Part shown: piece by piece, positions 1 to 5,586 of the stretch
How the letters are laid out: each line of letters starts with the position of its first letter
How positions within the stretch are numbered: position 1 is the first letter of the stretch
Assembly: GCA_900554325.1 (NCBI GenBank)
Contig: USHA01000061.1
Location: 1 to 12,918, forward strand
From: an uncultured Collinsella sp.
GTDB lineage: Bacteria; Actinomycetota; Coriobacteriia; Coriobacteriales; Coriobacteriaceae
DNA length: 12,918 nucleotides
Direction: 5' to 3'
Notes under the pieces: model-generated
Database searches by the model: none
The model's input: the letters and a program-made list of their open reading frames with translations, nothing else
Told to the model about the DNA's origin: nothing
Program-made: the position numbers and the translations under genes

Positions 1-144
1 GGCGACCACCCCTTCGACTCGAATTCTTGACGGCCTGAACAATCGTCAATATCGGCCGGAGGGGTGGCTTTGTAAAGCCGTTTGTCTCCACCCGCGTAGC
101 GGGTGGGTTGAAGCTGGCCGCTGCGCGGCCAGCGGACTAAAGTC
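1..144. other. Palindrome-dense noncoding stretch, possible IS200/IS605 end or relic
   Basis: No gene is visible here. The stretch is packed with perfect or near-perfect hairpins: an outer CCACCCC/GGGGTGG pair (7-13 with 61-67), TTGACG/CGTCAA (27-32 with 44-49), GGCTT/AAGCC (66-70 with 75-79), an 8-bp stem CCACCCGC/GCGGGTGG with a 3-nt loop (88-106), a 9-bp stem GCTGGCCGC/GCGGCCAGC with a 3-nt loop (113-133), and GACTaaAGTC (135-144). Such serial short hairpins, including a GACT..AGTC end, resemble the subterminal palindromes and guide-RNA region at the ends of IS200/IS605 (TnpA/TnpB) elements. The element body would lie left of the window. This is a guess from architecture only; no transposase is visible. 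Confidence 0.3.
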
Positions 145-145
145 T

Positions 146-184
146 TGAAAAAACAAAGCGGCATAGACCTTCTGGTCATGCCGC
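146..184 (-). terminator. Intrinsic terminator of the lipoprotein gene
   Basis: Read on the minus strand, a stem of GCGGCAT/ATGCCGC (178-184 with 158-164) continues through one bulged base (165) into GACC/GGTC closed by a 4-nt AGAA loop, and is followed by a U-rich tail with six consecutive T (145-157). It lies about 80 bases past the lipoprotein stop codon. This is the distal hairpin of a two-hairpin element that recurs after pyrE. Confidence 0.75.
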
Positions 185-261
185 CCTCTTTGAATGACAA
201 GTTGTCGCTCTGGTGCCCGCGCAGCGTCGAGCAGTTGCGGCGTTTGGTAAAACGCCGCAAC
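158..261 (-). repeat. Two-hairpin 3' element, copy 1
   Basis: This element begins three bases past the TAG stop of the lipoprotein gene. On the minus strand it holds a 12-bp hairpin (234-245 with 250-261, 4-nt loop UACC), a linker containing an 18-base block (216-233) identical to copy 2, and the terminator hairpin (158-184). Copy 2 follows the pyrE stop at 4483-4584. Between copies, the outer stem of the terminator hairpin is completely different in sequence yet fully paired, and the first hairpin shows a G-C to A-T exchange. That pattern indicates selection on RNA structure. It may be a dispersed terminator or an RNA-processing element. Confidence 0.65.
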
Positions 262-264
262 GAA

Positions 265-822
265 CTAGCTCAGCATTGCATCCATCATCTCGGAGTTGAC
301 GGAGTCGTCGGCAGACCACTCGCCGTCGTCGTTGCAGGTGTACTTGAAGATAACCGTGGTCTTCCTGGGCTCGGTGGCCTTGGTCACATCGACCATAACC
401 TGACCGGCCATCTTGTACAGCTCGTCATCGGAAGGAACCGTTTCAAGCGCAGCGACCTTCTCCTGATACTGGGTGGAGAAGTCCTCGACGATCTTGTTCA
501 TAGACTTGCAGGTGATAGAGACCTCGGCGGTCGCGACGCCCTTGTCCTCGTCGACCGTCACGTCGCCGATCTTGTAGTCAAAGCCCTCGAGATAGGTCTT
601 GGCATACTCCTTGGGATCGATACCCAGCTGCTCGAACTCGTCGCCCGAAGCCTCCTCCAGACCAGAGAGGAAGTCGTCGCCACCGTTCTTGACCTCGTCA
701 AACTGCGTCGTAAGATCCTCGGTGATGAGCTCCTCAACCGAAGGACCTCCGCAACCGGAAAGCACGACCACGCATGCAACCAAGACGGCCATGAGGGGCG
801 CAAGCAGCAGCTTCTTTTTCAT
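265..822 (-). CDS. Putative secreted lipoprotein, unknown function
   Basis: The protein has 185 residues. It opens with a basic N-terminus (MKKK), a hydrophobic run and a lipobox LSGC at residues 21-24, so it should be lipidated on Cys24 and anchored to the outer face of the membrane. The mature part is small, acidic and has alternating predicted strands and helices (for example the segment starting GFDYKIGDVTV), followed by a cysteine pair in SITCKS and KYTCND that could form a disulfide. It resembles in style the small DUF4878/DUF5105-like lipoproteins of gut Gram-positives, but I cannot name a family with confidence. The ATG at 822 was chosen over upstream in-frame starts because GGGAGGA lies just ahead of it and the signal peptide begins there. 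It is apparently monocistronic, ending in the two-hairpin terminator element. Confidence 0.8.
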   Translation of the reverse strand: MKKKLLLAPLMAVLVACVVVLSGCGGPSVEELITEDLTTQFDEVKNGGDDFLSGLEEASGDEFEQLGIDPKEYAKTYLEGFDYKIGDVTVDEDKGVATAEVSITCKSMNKIVEDFSTQYQEKVAALETVPSDDELYKMAGQVMVDVTKATEPRKTTVIFKYTCNDDGEWSADDSVNSEMMDAMLS

Positions 823-1003
823 GTTGTTCCTCCCAATGAGCGGCACCGCGCTTCCCGAACGCGGCGCACGTTGTAATAAGTAAGCCCATACTATCCACTT
901 ATGAACACCCTCGGCAGCGCGAAGGCGCGGTCGGTTCGTTTTAGCATCCGAACGGTTTGTAAGCCCGCCCAACGTGCAATAAAACGCTTCCCCGCGGTGC
1001 AAT

Positions 1004-1032
1004 AAAAAAGGTGGCCGGATAACCCGACCACC
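1004..1032 (-). terminator. Intrinsic terminator of the EIIA gene
   Basis: Read on the minus strand, a 9-bp stem (1024-1032 with 1010-1018, one G-U pair) with a 5-nt loop is followed directly by six T. It lies 26 bases past the EIIA stop codon. Confidence 0.85.
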
Positions 1033-1058
1033 CTTGCACATCCTTTGGATGCCGCAGC

Positions 1059-1595
1059 TTACTTGCGGACGACCTTGACGATGGCATCACCGGCAGCGAC
1101 AGCGGAGTCGGCCTCGACAGCGAGCTCGACATCGGCAAACTCGGCGGTGTTGGACACGGCCACGACGACACAGTCCTTGTAACCGGCAGCAGCGATCTTG
1201 GCTCGGTCGATCTTGAGTATGGGCTGGCCAGCCTTCACGACGTCGTCGGCCTTGACGAAGCCCTCGAAGCCATCGCCGTTCATGTTGACGGTATCGACGC
1301 CAACGTGCACCAGAACCTCGATGCCGCTATCGGACTGCAGACCCACGGCGTGACCCATAGTGACGGTCACCTTGCCGTCGCAGGGAGCATAGACCAGGTC
1401 GTCCTCAGGCCACACCGCGCAGCCCTTGCCCAGAACCTCGCCACCAAAGACGGGATCGGGCACGTCGGCCATCTTGATGACCTTGCCCTTGACGGGCGAG
1501 CACAGCACGTCGGCGCCAGCAGAAGCAGAGATGGAGGCCGGAGCAGCGGCAGCCGCGGGCTCAGCCTTCTTCTTGAACATGTCAAACAGACCCAT
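1059..1595 (-). CDS. PTS glucose-type EIIA protein (crr-like)
   Basis: This 178-residue single-domain EIIA of the glucose/N-acetylglucosamine family passes phosphate from HPr to a sugar-specific EIIB in the phosphotransferase system and acts in the cytoplasm. The family signature is clear: the active-site histidine in LVHVGVDTV (His97) and the second conserved histidine in GHAVGLQ (His82), with the strand repeats SPVKGKVI and APCDGKVTV that build the beta-barrel. Residues 12-28 form an Ala/Pro/Ser-rich linker after MGLFDMFKKK, as in EIIA modules that stand alone or were once fused to EIICB. The ATG at 1595 has AGAGGAG ahead of it. A promoter (1644-1672) and a terminator (1004-1032) mark it as a one-gene unit. 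The neighbouring divergent RpiR-type regulator is consistent with sugar-dependent control. The sugar partner cannot be deduced; it may serve several EIIBC proteins. Confidence 0.93.
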   Translation of the reverse strand: MGLFDMFKKKAEPAAAAAPASISASAGADVLCSPVKGKVIKMADVPDPVFGGEVLGKGCAVWPEDDLVYAPCDGKVTVTMGHAVGLQSDSGIEVLVHVGVDTVNMNGDGFEGFVKADDVVKAGQPILKIDRAKIAAAGYKDCVVVAVSNTAEFADVELAVEADSAVAAGDAIVKVVRK

Positions 1596-1643
1596 ACGTT
1601 TCTCCTCTTGATTAAGCGCAACGTTTTGCGCATGCCTATGGTG

Positions 1644-1672
1644 ATTATAGTGCCAAATGGTTCAAATGCTAA
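1644..1672 (-). promoter_or_regulatory. Promoter of the EIIA gene
   Basis: On the minus strand a perfect -10 TATAAT (1644-1649) is preceded by exactly 17 bases and a 4/6 match to the -35 hexamer, TTAGCA (1667-1672). The -10 lies about 48 bases upstream of the EIIA start. Confidence 0.7.
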
Positions 1673-1864
1673 GGTGGGGACTCGAATTGCGAGCCCTTCC
1701 CGGTAGTGCTCGTGGGACGAGCGTCTCCTTTGCATCGCGGGTCGATAAGCTGAGTATCGCCTGCGCACGGGACGGGCAGAAGCGGGCACACCAAACCCGA
1801 CACTTCTTTTCGCGCCCACGGACCGCCGCCCCATCCCTGATACTTCCTGATACCGGCCGAAACG
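1673..1864. other. Noncoding divergent region between EIIA and the RpiR-type regulator
   Basis: No gene is seen. There are short dyads that could be regulator sites: GCTCGT/ACGAGC around 1709-1722, CGATA/TATCG (1743-1747 with 1755-1759), and a tandem TGATAC just before 1856. I found no convincing plus-strand promoter for the regulator gene. Confidence 0.4.
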
Positions 1865-1893
1865 TGCCAAAATAAACCTGTCCCTTTTTGGCA
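1865..1893. repeat. GTCCC-loop hairpin, TGCCAAAA type
   Basis: An 8-bp perfect stem TGCCAAAA/TTTTGGCA (1865-1872 with 1886-1893) encloses a 13-nt loop with GTCCC at loop positions 8-12. The loop length and GTCCC position match two other hairpin types in this window (4331-4359 and the CCACCACAAA hairpins). It sits in the 5' region of the RpiR-type gene, 24 bases before its start. Confidence 0.6.
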
Positions 1894-1917
1894 GGTTTGG
1901 CGAGTGTGGGAGTTCGC

Positions 1918-2772
1918 ATGGATATCAAACGCAAGATCACCGAGGCGCAGGGCCTCACCCCCACCGAGCAACAACTCGGCATTGCAGCCCTTGCCATCGG
2001 CGAGGACATCCGCGGGCTTTCTATTAAGGAATTTGCCGCGCGCACCAACATTTCTGTTGCGAGCGTGCACCGTTTTTGCAAAAAGCTCGGCCTCGAGGGA
2101 TTCAAAGATCTCAAGGTCGAGCTCATCCGCCTGGCGACCGAGGCAGGAAACCGCCGCGACGTGGACATCAACTTTCCCTTTGATGCTACGTCCAGCCCCG
2201 CGCAGGTTATGGAGCGCATGGAGGGGCTCTACCAGACCACACTGGCCGAAACGCAGGAGCTGCTCGACCCCACGCAGCTTGACCACGCCGCCACGCTCAT
2301 CGCGAACGCCCGACAGGTCGACATCTACACGGGCTCGCACAACCTCTATCCAGCGGGAATGTTCCGCGACCGCCTGCTCTCCGCCGGTAAAAGCGCGACG
2401 TGCCATGACGGTGCCGAGGCCCAGGTGCGAACGGCACTCGCCTCGGGTCCCGACCATGCGGCAATCGTCATCTCCTACAGTGGCCTTGCCCCCAATCTCA
2501 AGGACATCTTGCCGATCCTCAGCAGCCGGCATGTCCCAGTCATCGTCATCGGCACGCCTTATTGCGCGCGCATTCACCCCGGCTTTGCCGCCTACCTTAG
2601 GGTGAGTGACCACGAGAGCATGACGCATCGCATCACGCAGTTCGCCAGCCACATCGCCGTGCAATACGTGCTCGATTCGCTCTACAGCAGCTACTTCGCC
2701 AAAGACTACGCCCACTGCTCCGAATTCCTGGAGCGCTTGCTTCCCTACACCCGCCTGCCCGGGCTCAAGTAG
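1918..2772 (+). CDS. RpiR/MurR-family transcriptional regulator (HTH plus SIS domain)
   Basis: This 284-residue cytoplasmic DNA-binding regulator senses phosphosugars. Residues 1-77 are the RpiR-type helix-turn-helix (TPTEQQLG, then SIKEFAARTNISVASVHRFC with the recognition helix at about 46-56). Residues about 118-245 form the sugar isomerase (SIS) domain, with VDIYTGSHN (134-142) as the first phosphosugar-binding loop and the strand-loop AIVISYSG (182-189) as the Ser-rich second element. The ATG at 1918 follows GTGGGAG with suitable spacing; an in-frame TTG at 1888 would lie inside a hairpin and is not preferred. The gene is divergent from the PTS EIIA gene, 322 bases away, so regulation of sugar uptake or amino-sugar catabolism is a reasonable inference. 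The actual ligand and target operon are not visible here. Confidence 0.92.
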   Translation: MDIKRKITEAQGLTPTEQQLGIAALAIGEDIRGLSIKEFAARTNISVASVHRFCKKLGLEGFKDLKVELIRLATEAGNRRDVDINFPFDATSSPAQVMERMEGLYQTTLAETQELLDPTQLDHAATLIANARQVDIYTGSHNLYPAGMFRDRLLSAGKSATCHDGAEAQVRTALASGPDHAAIVISYSGLAPNLKDILPILSSRHVPVIVIGTPYCARIHPGFAAYLRVSDHESMTHRITQFASHIAVQYVLDSLYSSYFAKDYAHCSEFLERLLPYTRLPGLK

Positions 2773-2803
2773 CGTCGAGCGTGGGTTTTCGAACGCTTAT
2801 CTA

Positions 2804-2871
2804 ACGAGCGTGGATAATCTCCCACTTTGAGCCCGCACGGGGGCCAAAAACGGGAGATTATCCACGCTCGT
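2804..2871. repeat. 67-bp long-hairpin repeat, copy 1 (upstream of fic)
   Basis: Two perfect 20-base arms (2804-2823 with 2852-2871) enclose a 28-nt loop. The unit recurs at 4256-4323 with only three differences, all clustered in the loop, in the same orientation on the other side of the fic gene. Neither side has a U-tract, so it is not an obvious terminator. It looks like a REP or MITE-like element. Confidence 0.8.
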
Positions 2872-2929
2872 GCTGAATGATCCGTTTTCCTCTGTGCCCG
2901 AGGGACCACTCGGCCACCTTGCACCAAAG

Positions 2930-3032
2930 TAATAACTACTTCTCGTCATCAGATTGTTCAAATCGACTCTAATAACTATTTAATCCTTAAACTCGTTATT
3001 AGAATTGATATGATTAGCCTAATAACGAGTTT
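2930..3032 (+). promoter_or_regulatory. Promoter/operator region of the fic gene with repeated TAATAAC sites
   Basis: A perfect 14-bp inverted repeat, AAACTCGTTATTAG (2989-3002) and CTAATAACGAGTTT (3019-3032), flanks a 16-base gap that contains a candidate -10 TATGAT (3009-3014), with TTAAAC (2987-2992) as a weak -35. Two more TAATAAC sites occur upstream at 2930-2936 and 2970-2976. A protein bound to the two arms would cover the promoter. The Fic protein itself ends in a winged helix, so autorepression is plausible. Confidence 0.6.
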
Positions 3033-3058
3033 CCGGCACTAAAGATATGGAGGGCGCG

Positions 3059-4231
3059 ATGCAAATCGAGGAGAACGGCCAGGGAACGCTCCGCAATAAT
3101 CTATCGGGGAAATTGGCTTACTATTCGTTTTTTCCAACGCCCTTGCAATCATTGAGGCAGCTAAACCTCACCGAGGAAACCTATCGCACGCTTTCCGCAT
3201 GCTCACGAAAGCTTGGAGAGCTTGAAGGCATGCTCTACTTTGTTCCCAACGCCGATATGTATCTGACAATGTACGTGCGCAAAGAAGCACTCCTTTCTTC
3301 GCAAATTGAGGGAACCCAGTGCACGTTTGACGACCTACTTAGTCCATCGCAAACACAACTCCATCATAAAGATGTCGCAGACGTCGTGAATTACGTCCGT
3401 GCTGTCGACCGCGGCGTAGAACTGCTCAAAAAGATGCCCTTGTGCACGAGACTTCTTAGGCAAGTTCATGCGGTCCTGCTGGACGGAGTGCGCGGAACGG
3501 AGAAGAATCCAGGCGAGCTGCGCTCCTCACAAAACTGGATTGGCCCCTCAGGCTGCACCATTGCAACCGCATCGTTTGTCCCTCCAAACATTGAAGATTT
3601 GAGTAACACGCTCCAGGACCTCGAACGCTTTATCAATGAGCCTCAAGTCGAAATGGATCCGATTGTGCGGGCGGCGCTCGTCCATTACCAATTTGAAACT
3701 GCCCATCCATTCCTAGACGGAAACGGTCGCCTGGGCAGGCTTCTCATTACACTTATGCTCATCAATGATGGCGTTCTTCATTCTTGCTTGTTCTATCCAT
3801 CGTTCCAGTTCAAGAAAAACCGAAGCGAGTACTACCGGCAACTCACATCCGTAAGGGAGAGAGGCACTTACGAGGAATGGATAGAGTTTTTCTGCAACAG
3901 TCTTCTCGAGAGTGCGAAGGACTCGGTAGGGTCTTTAAAAAACCTTGTTGACCTCCATAACCGTTCCACAGCAACCATTACCGAAAATCTCGGAAGGACT
4001 GCTGCAAACGGGCAAAGGCTGTTGGGCATTCTTGAAGAGCACCCCATCGTCGACACCGCATTCATCGCTGCCCAACTCGATATCGGCAGGAGTACCGCGA
4101 GCTCGCTCGTCAAATCATTTGAAGAATTGGGTATCCTCCGTCCGCTCGACGAGTCAAGACAGAGATACCGGCAGTACGGGTATGAAGAGTATCTTTCGAT
4201 TCTCAGGGAAGACGCCGAGCCGATTAGATAG
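3059..4231 (+). CDS. Fic-family protein AMPylase with C-terminal winged helix
   Basis: This is a 390-residue Fic/DOC enzyme, expected to transfer AMP (or another nucleotide moiety) from ATP to a protein hydroxyl. The catalytic motif HPFLDGNGRLGR (216-227) is complete, including the catalytic His216 and the Asn/Arg of the anion hole. The N-terminal region carries SSQIEG (80-85), which fits the self-inhibitory (S/T)xxxE(G/N) helix and makes it a class II enzyme. Residues about 321-376 form a winged helix-turn-helix (AAQLDIGRSTASSLVKSFEELGI region). The ATG at 3059 is preferred over 3047 because GGAGGG (3049-3054) lies ahead of it. The gene is visibly less GC-rich than its neighbours and is bracketed by identical hairpin repeats, suggesting transfer. 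The wHTH plus the upstream palindrome suggest it regulates itself. It could also be a toxin-like or general stress regulator; the target is unknown. Confidence 0.9.
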   Translation: MQIEENGQGTLRNNLSGKLAYYSFFPTPLQSLRQLNLTEETYRTLSACSRKLGELEGMLYFVPNADMYLTMYVRKEALLSSQIEGTQCTFDDLLSPSQTQLHHKDVADVVNYVRAVDRGVELLKKMPLCTRLLRQVHAVLLDGVRGTEKNPGELRSSQNWIGPSGCTIATASFVPPNIEDLSNTLQDLERFINEPQVEMDPIVRAALVHYQFETAHPFLDGNGRLGRLLITLMLINDGVLHSCLFYPSFQFKKNRSEYYRQLTSVRERGTYEEWIEFFCNSLLESAKDSVGSLKNLVDLHNRSTATITENLGRTAANGQRLLGILEEHPIVDTAFIAAQLDIGRSTASSLVKSFEELGILRPLDESRQRYRQYGYEEYLSILREDAEPIR

Positions 4232-4255
4232 GCATCGCAGCCCAGGCAAATTAAA

Positions 4256-4323
4256 GCGAGCGTGGATAATCTCCCACTTTGAGCCCGCACACAGGCCAAA
4301 AACGGGAGATTATCCACGCTCGT
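4256..4323. repeat. 67-bp long-hairpin repeat, copy 2 (downstream of fic)
   Basis: This is a direct-oriented near copy of 2804-2871. Its 19-bp perfect arms (4257-4275 with 4304-4322) and 28-nt loop are conserved. It begins 25 bases past the fic stop, just as copy 1 begins about 30 bases past the RpiR-type gene stop. Confidence 0.8.
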
Positions 4324-4330
4324 TCCTGAG

Positions 4331-4359
4331 TAGTCATTTATGAACGTCCCCAATGACTA
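4331..4359. repeat. GTCCC-loop hairpin, TAGTCATT type
   Basis: An 8-bp perfect stem TAGTCATT/AATGACTA (4331-4338 with 4352-4359) encloses a 13-nt loop with GTCCC at loop positions 8-12. The stem is unrelated to the other GTCCC-loop hairpins, while loop length and motif position are the same. Confidence 0.6.
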
Positions 4360-4383
4360 GTCCGGCAACGCCGATGCCTTGGC

Positions 4384-4550
4384 AACGGCAGCGAACGGGC
4401 CGCATTCGGAGCAAGACGACGCCGCAGGTAGAGAACGGACAGCGAGCGGGTCGCATTTGAGACAAGGTGACGTGAAACGAAAGGGCGCTGACCTTCTGGT
4501 CGCGCCCTTGAAGTTGAACGTCAGATTGTCCAAATGCGGCCCGCGCAGCG
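4384..4550. repeat. Cluster of direct and inverted repeats forming a long imperfect palindrome
   Basis: A block of about 38 bases (4384-4421) recurs imperfectly 50 bases later (4434-4472); both start AACGG and contain CGGGYCGCATT. A third, inverted copy (4519-4550) reads on the minus strand as GCGCGGGCCGCATTTGGACA. The second and inverted copies flank the palindromic hairpin at 4483-4507, so 4440-4550 as a whole is a long imperfect inverted repeat. No open reading frame with a credible start is present in the roughly 350 bases between fic and pyrE. Confidence 0.6.
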
Positions 4551-4584
4551 TCGAGCAATTACGGCGTTTGGTAAAACGCCGTAA
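4483..4584 (-). terminator. Two-hairpin 3' element, copy 2, with pyrE terminator
   Basis: Read on the minus strand, a hairpin TTACGGCGTTT/AAACGCCGTAA with loop UACC (4559-4584) directly abuts the pyrE TAG stop. It is followed by the 18-base constant block (4540-4557) and a second hairpin GGGCGC/GCGCCC plus GACC/GGTC with a single bulged base (4489) and loop AGAA (4483-4507), then a T-rich but interrupted tail. The layout matches 158-261 with compensatory stem changes. The terminator is weaker here than in copy 1. Confidence 0.65.
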
Positions 4585-5265
4585 CTAACGTGCTCCGTAC
4601 TGATCGTAGTAGGCGTCGATGGCGGTCTTGAGCTCGTCGTCGATGACAACCTTGCCGTCGATCTCGTGGTTGTAGAGGGTCTCGACGACCTCGGCCATGG
4701 AGACGATGCTCGCGACGGGGAAACCGTACTTGGCCTCGATCTCCTTCTGCGCGGTGGTCACACCGCCCTTGCCGACCTCCATGCGGTTGAGGGACACGAT
4801 CAGGCCCTTGATCTCGACATCGGCAGCAGCCTTGACCTTGGGATAGGTCTCGTCGATGGACTTGCCGCTGGTGGTAACGTCCTCGACCATGACCACACGG
4901 TCGCCGTCCTTGGGCTCATAACCCAGCAGGTTGCCCTTATCGGCACCGTGGTCCTTGGCCTCCTTACGGTCGCAGCAGTACTTAACCTCCTTGCCGTACA
5001 GCTCGTGGTAGGCAATGGCGGTCACGACAGCCAGCGGAATACCCTTGTAGGCCGGCCCAAACAGGACGTCAAAGTCGTCGCCAAAGTTATCGTGGATGGC
5101 CTGGGCGTAATACTCGCCCAGCTTCTTGAGCTGATAGCCCGTCACATAAGCGCCGGCGTTCATAAAGAACGGGGACTGGCGGCCGCTCTTGAGCGTAAAG
5201 CTGCCGAACTTAAGAACGTCGGACTCGACCATGAACTTGATGAACTCTTGCTTGTAAGCCTCCAT
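4585..5265 (-). CDS. pyrE: Orotate phosphoribosyltransferase
   Basis: This 226-residue cytoplasmic enzyme of de novo pyrimidine synthesis condenses orotate with PRPP to give OMP. The PRPP-binding motif VVMVEDVTTSGKS (124-136) and the flexible catalytic loop RKEAKDHG (100-107) are both intact. The N-terminal LKFGSFTLKSGRQSPFF segment is typical of the family, as is FGPAYKGIPLA (69-79). Its length is usual for the longer bacterial form. The ATG at 5265 has GAGAGGAG ahead of it; in-frame upstream codons give an unrelated extension and were rejected. It appears to be transcribed alone, divergent from the mgtA unit, and no other pyr gene is in the window. It ends in copy 2 of the two-hairpin element. 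Confidence 0.96.
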   Translation of the reverse strand: MEAYKQEFIKFMVESDVLKFGSFTLKSGRQSPFFMNAGAYVTGYQLKKLGEYYAQAIHDNFGDDFDVLFGPAYKGIPLAVVTAIAYHELYGKEVKYCCDRKEAKDHGADKGNLLGYEPKDGDRVVMVEDVTTSGKSIDETYPKVKAAADVEIKGLIVSLNRMEVGKGGVTTAQKEIEAKYGFPVASIVSMAEVVETLYNHEIDGKVVIDDELKTAIDAYYDQYGAR

Positions 5266-5391
5266 GCGGGCTCCTCTCGTAATCGCGTACGTGCCTTCCA
5301 GTTTAGCGCAGGCGAAGCGTCGATGCGGGCGCGCTTTGAGGCCGCGGCGTTCTGTAAAGGCTTTGTCAGGGGGAATGGTTTTCCGAACAAT

Positions 5392-5425
5392 GGGGGTTGA
5401 CATTTCAAACCCCCTCATCAAGAAT
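5392..5425 (+). promoter_or_regulatory. Candidate promoter with overlapping palindrome upstream of the mgtA leader
   Basis: A consensus -35 TTGACA (5397-5402) is followed after 17 bases by AAGAAT (5420-5425, 4/6). A 7-bp inverted repeat GGGGGTT/AACCCCC (5392-5398 with 5408-5414) overlaps the -35 and spacer and could be an operator. It would transcribe the small leader frame and mgtA. Confidence 0.5.
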
Positions 5426-5491
5426 ACAGGCGGATTGAAACGGGTACGAGATACCCAAAGCGCGCTGCGCCCGGCCTTAAGGAGGTGTGCC

Positions 5492-5563
5492 ATGGAAGGC
5501 AGTCCTAGTCGAAAAACCTGCATGTCGCCCTCGGCACGCCGCGAGGATTCCGTATTCGCATAA
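5492..5563 (+). CDS. Putative 23-residue leader peptide upstream of mgtA
   Basis: A short frame begins MEGSPSRKTC, contains MSPSARREDS and ends in VFA before TAA. Its start follows AAGGAGGTG with ideal spacing, the best Shine-Dalgarno site in the window, yet the frame is only 23 codons. It lies between a candidate promoter and the Mg2+-transport ATPase gene 140 bases downstream. In Salmonella, the mgtA leader encodes the peptide MgtL, whose translation controls transcription into mgtA. A similar role here is an inference from position only; there is no sequence resemblance to MgtL beyond being short and carrying Pro and charged residues. It could alternatively be an ordinary small protein, or a chance frame with a good ribosome site. 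Confidence 0.45.
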   Translation: MEGSPSRKTCMSPSARREDSVFA

Positions 5564-5586
5564 GCGCCACCAACCGATCGTCAAAA

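Noticed and set aside
823..1041. N-terminal extension of the first lipoprotein up to 1041
   Set aside because: It would run through the EIIA terminator and place 73 residues before a perfect signal peptide; the ATG at 822 has its own ribosome site.
1676..1765. tRNA-like fragment (ATTCGAGTCCCC on the minus strand)
   Set aside because: The T-arm-like string has no matching acceptor, D or anticodon arms around it.
1669..2715. A 348-codon open frame on the minus strand opposite the RpiR-type gene
   Set aside because: The plus strand encodes a clear HTH plus SIS protein; the opposite frame has no ribosome site and no recognisable domain.
3059..4231. Fic gene as the toxin of a two-gene toxin-antitoxin pair
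   Set aside because: No small antitoxin frame lies next to it, and the inhibitory SxxxEG helix is built into the same protein.
2804..4323. CRISPR-like array from repeated hairpins
   Set aside because: There are only two copies about 1.4 kb apart with a gene between them, so there is no repeat-spacer pattern.
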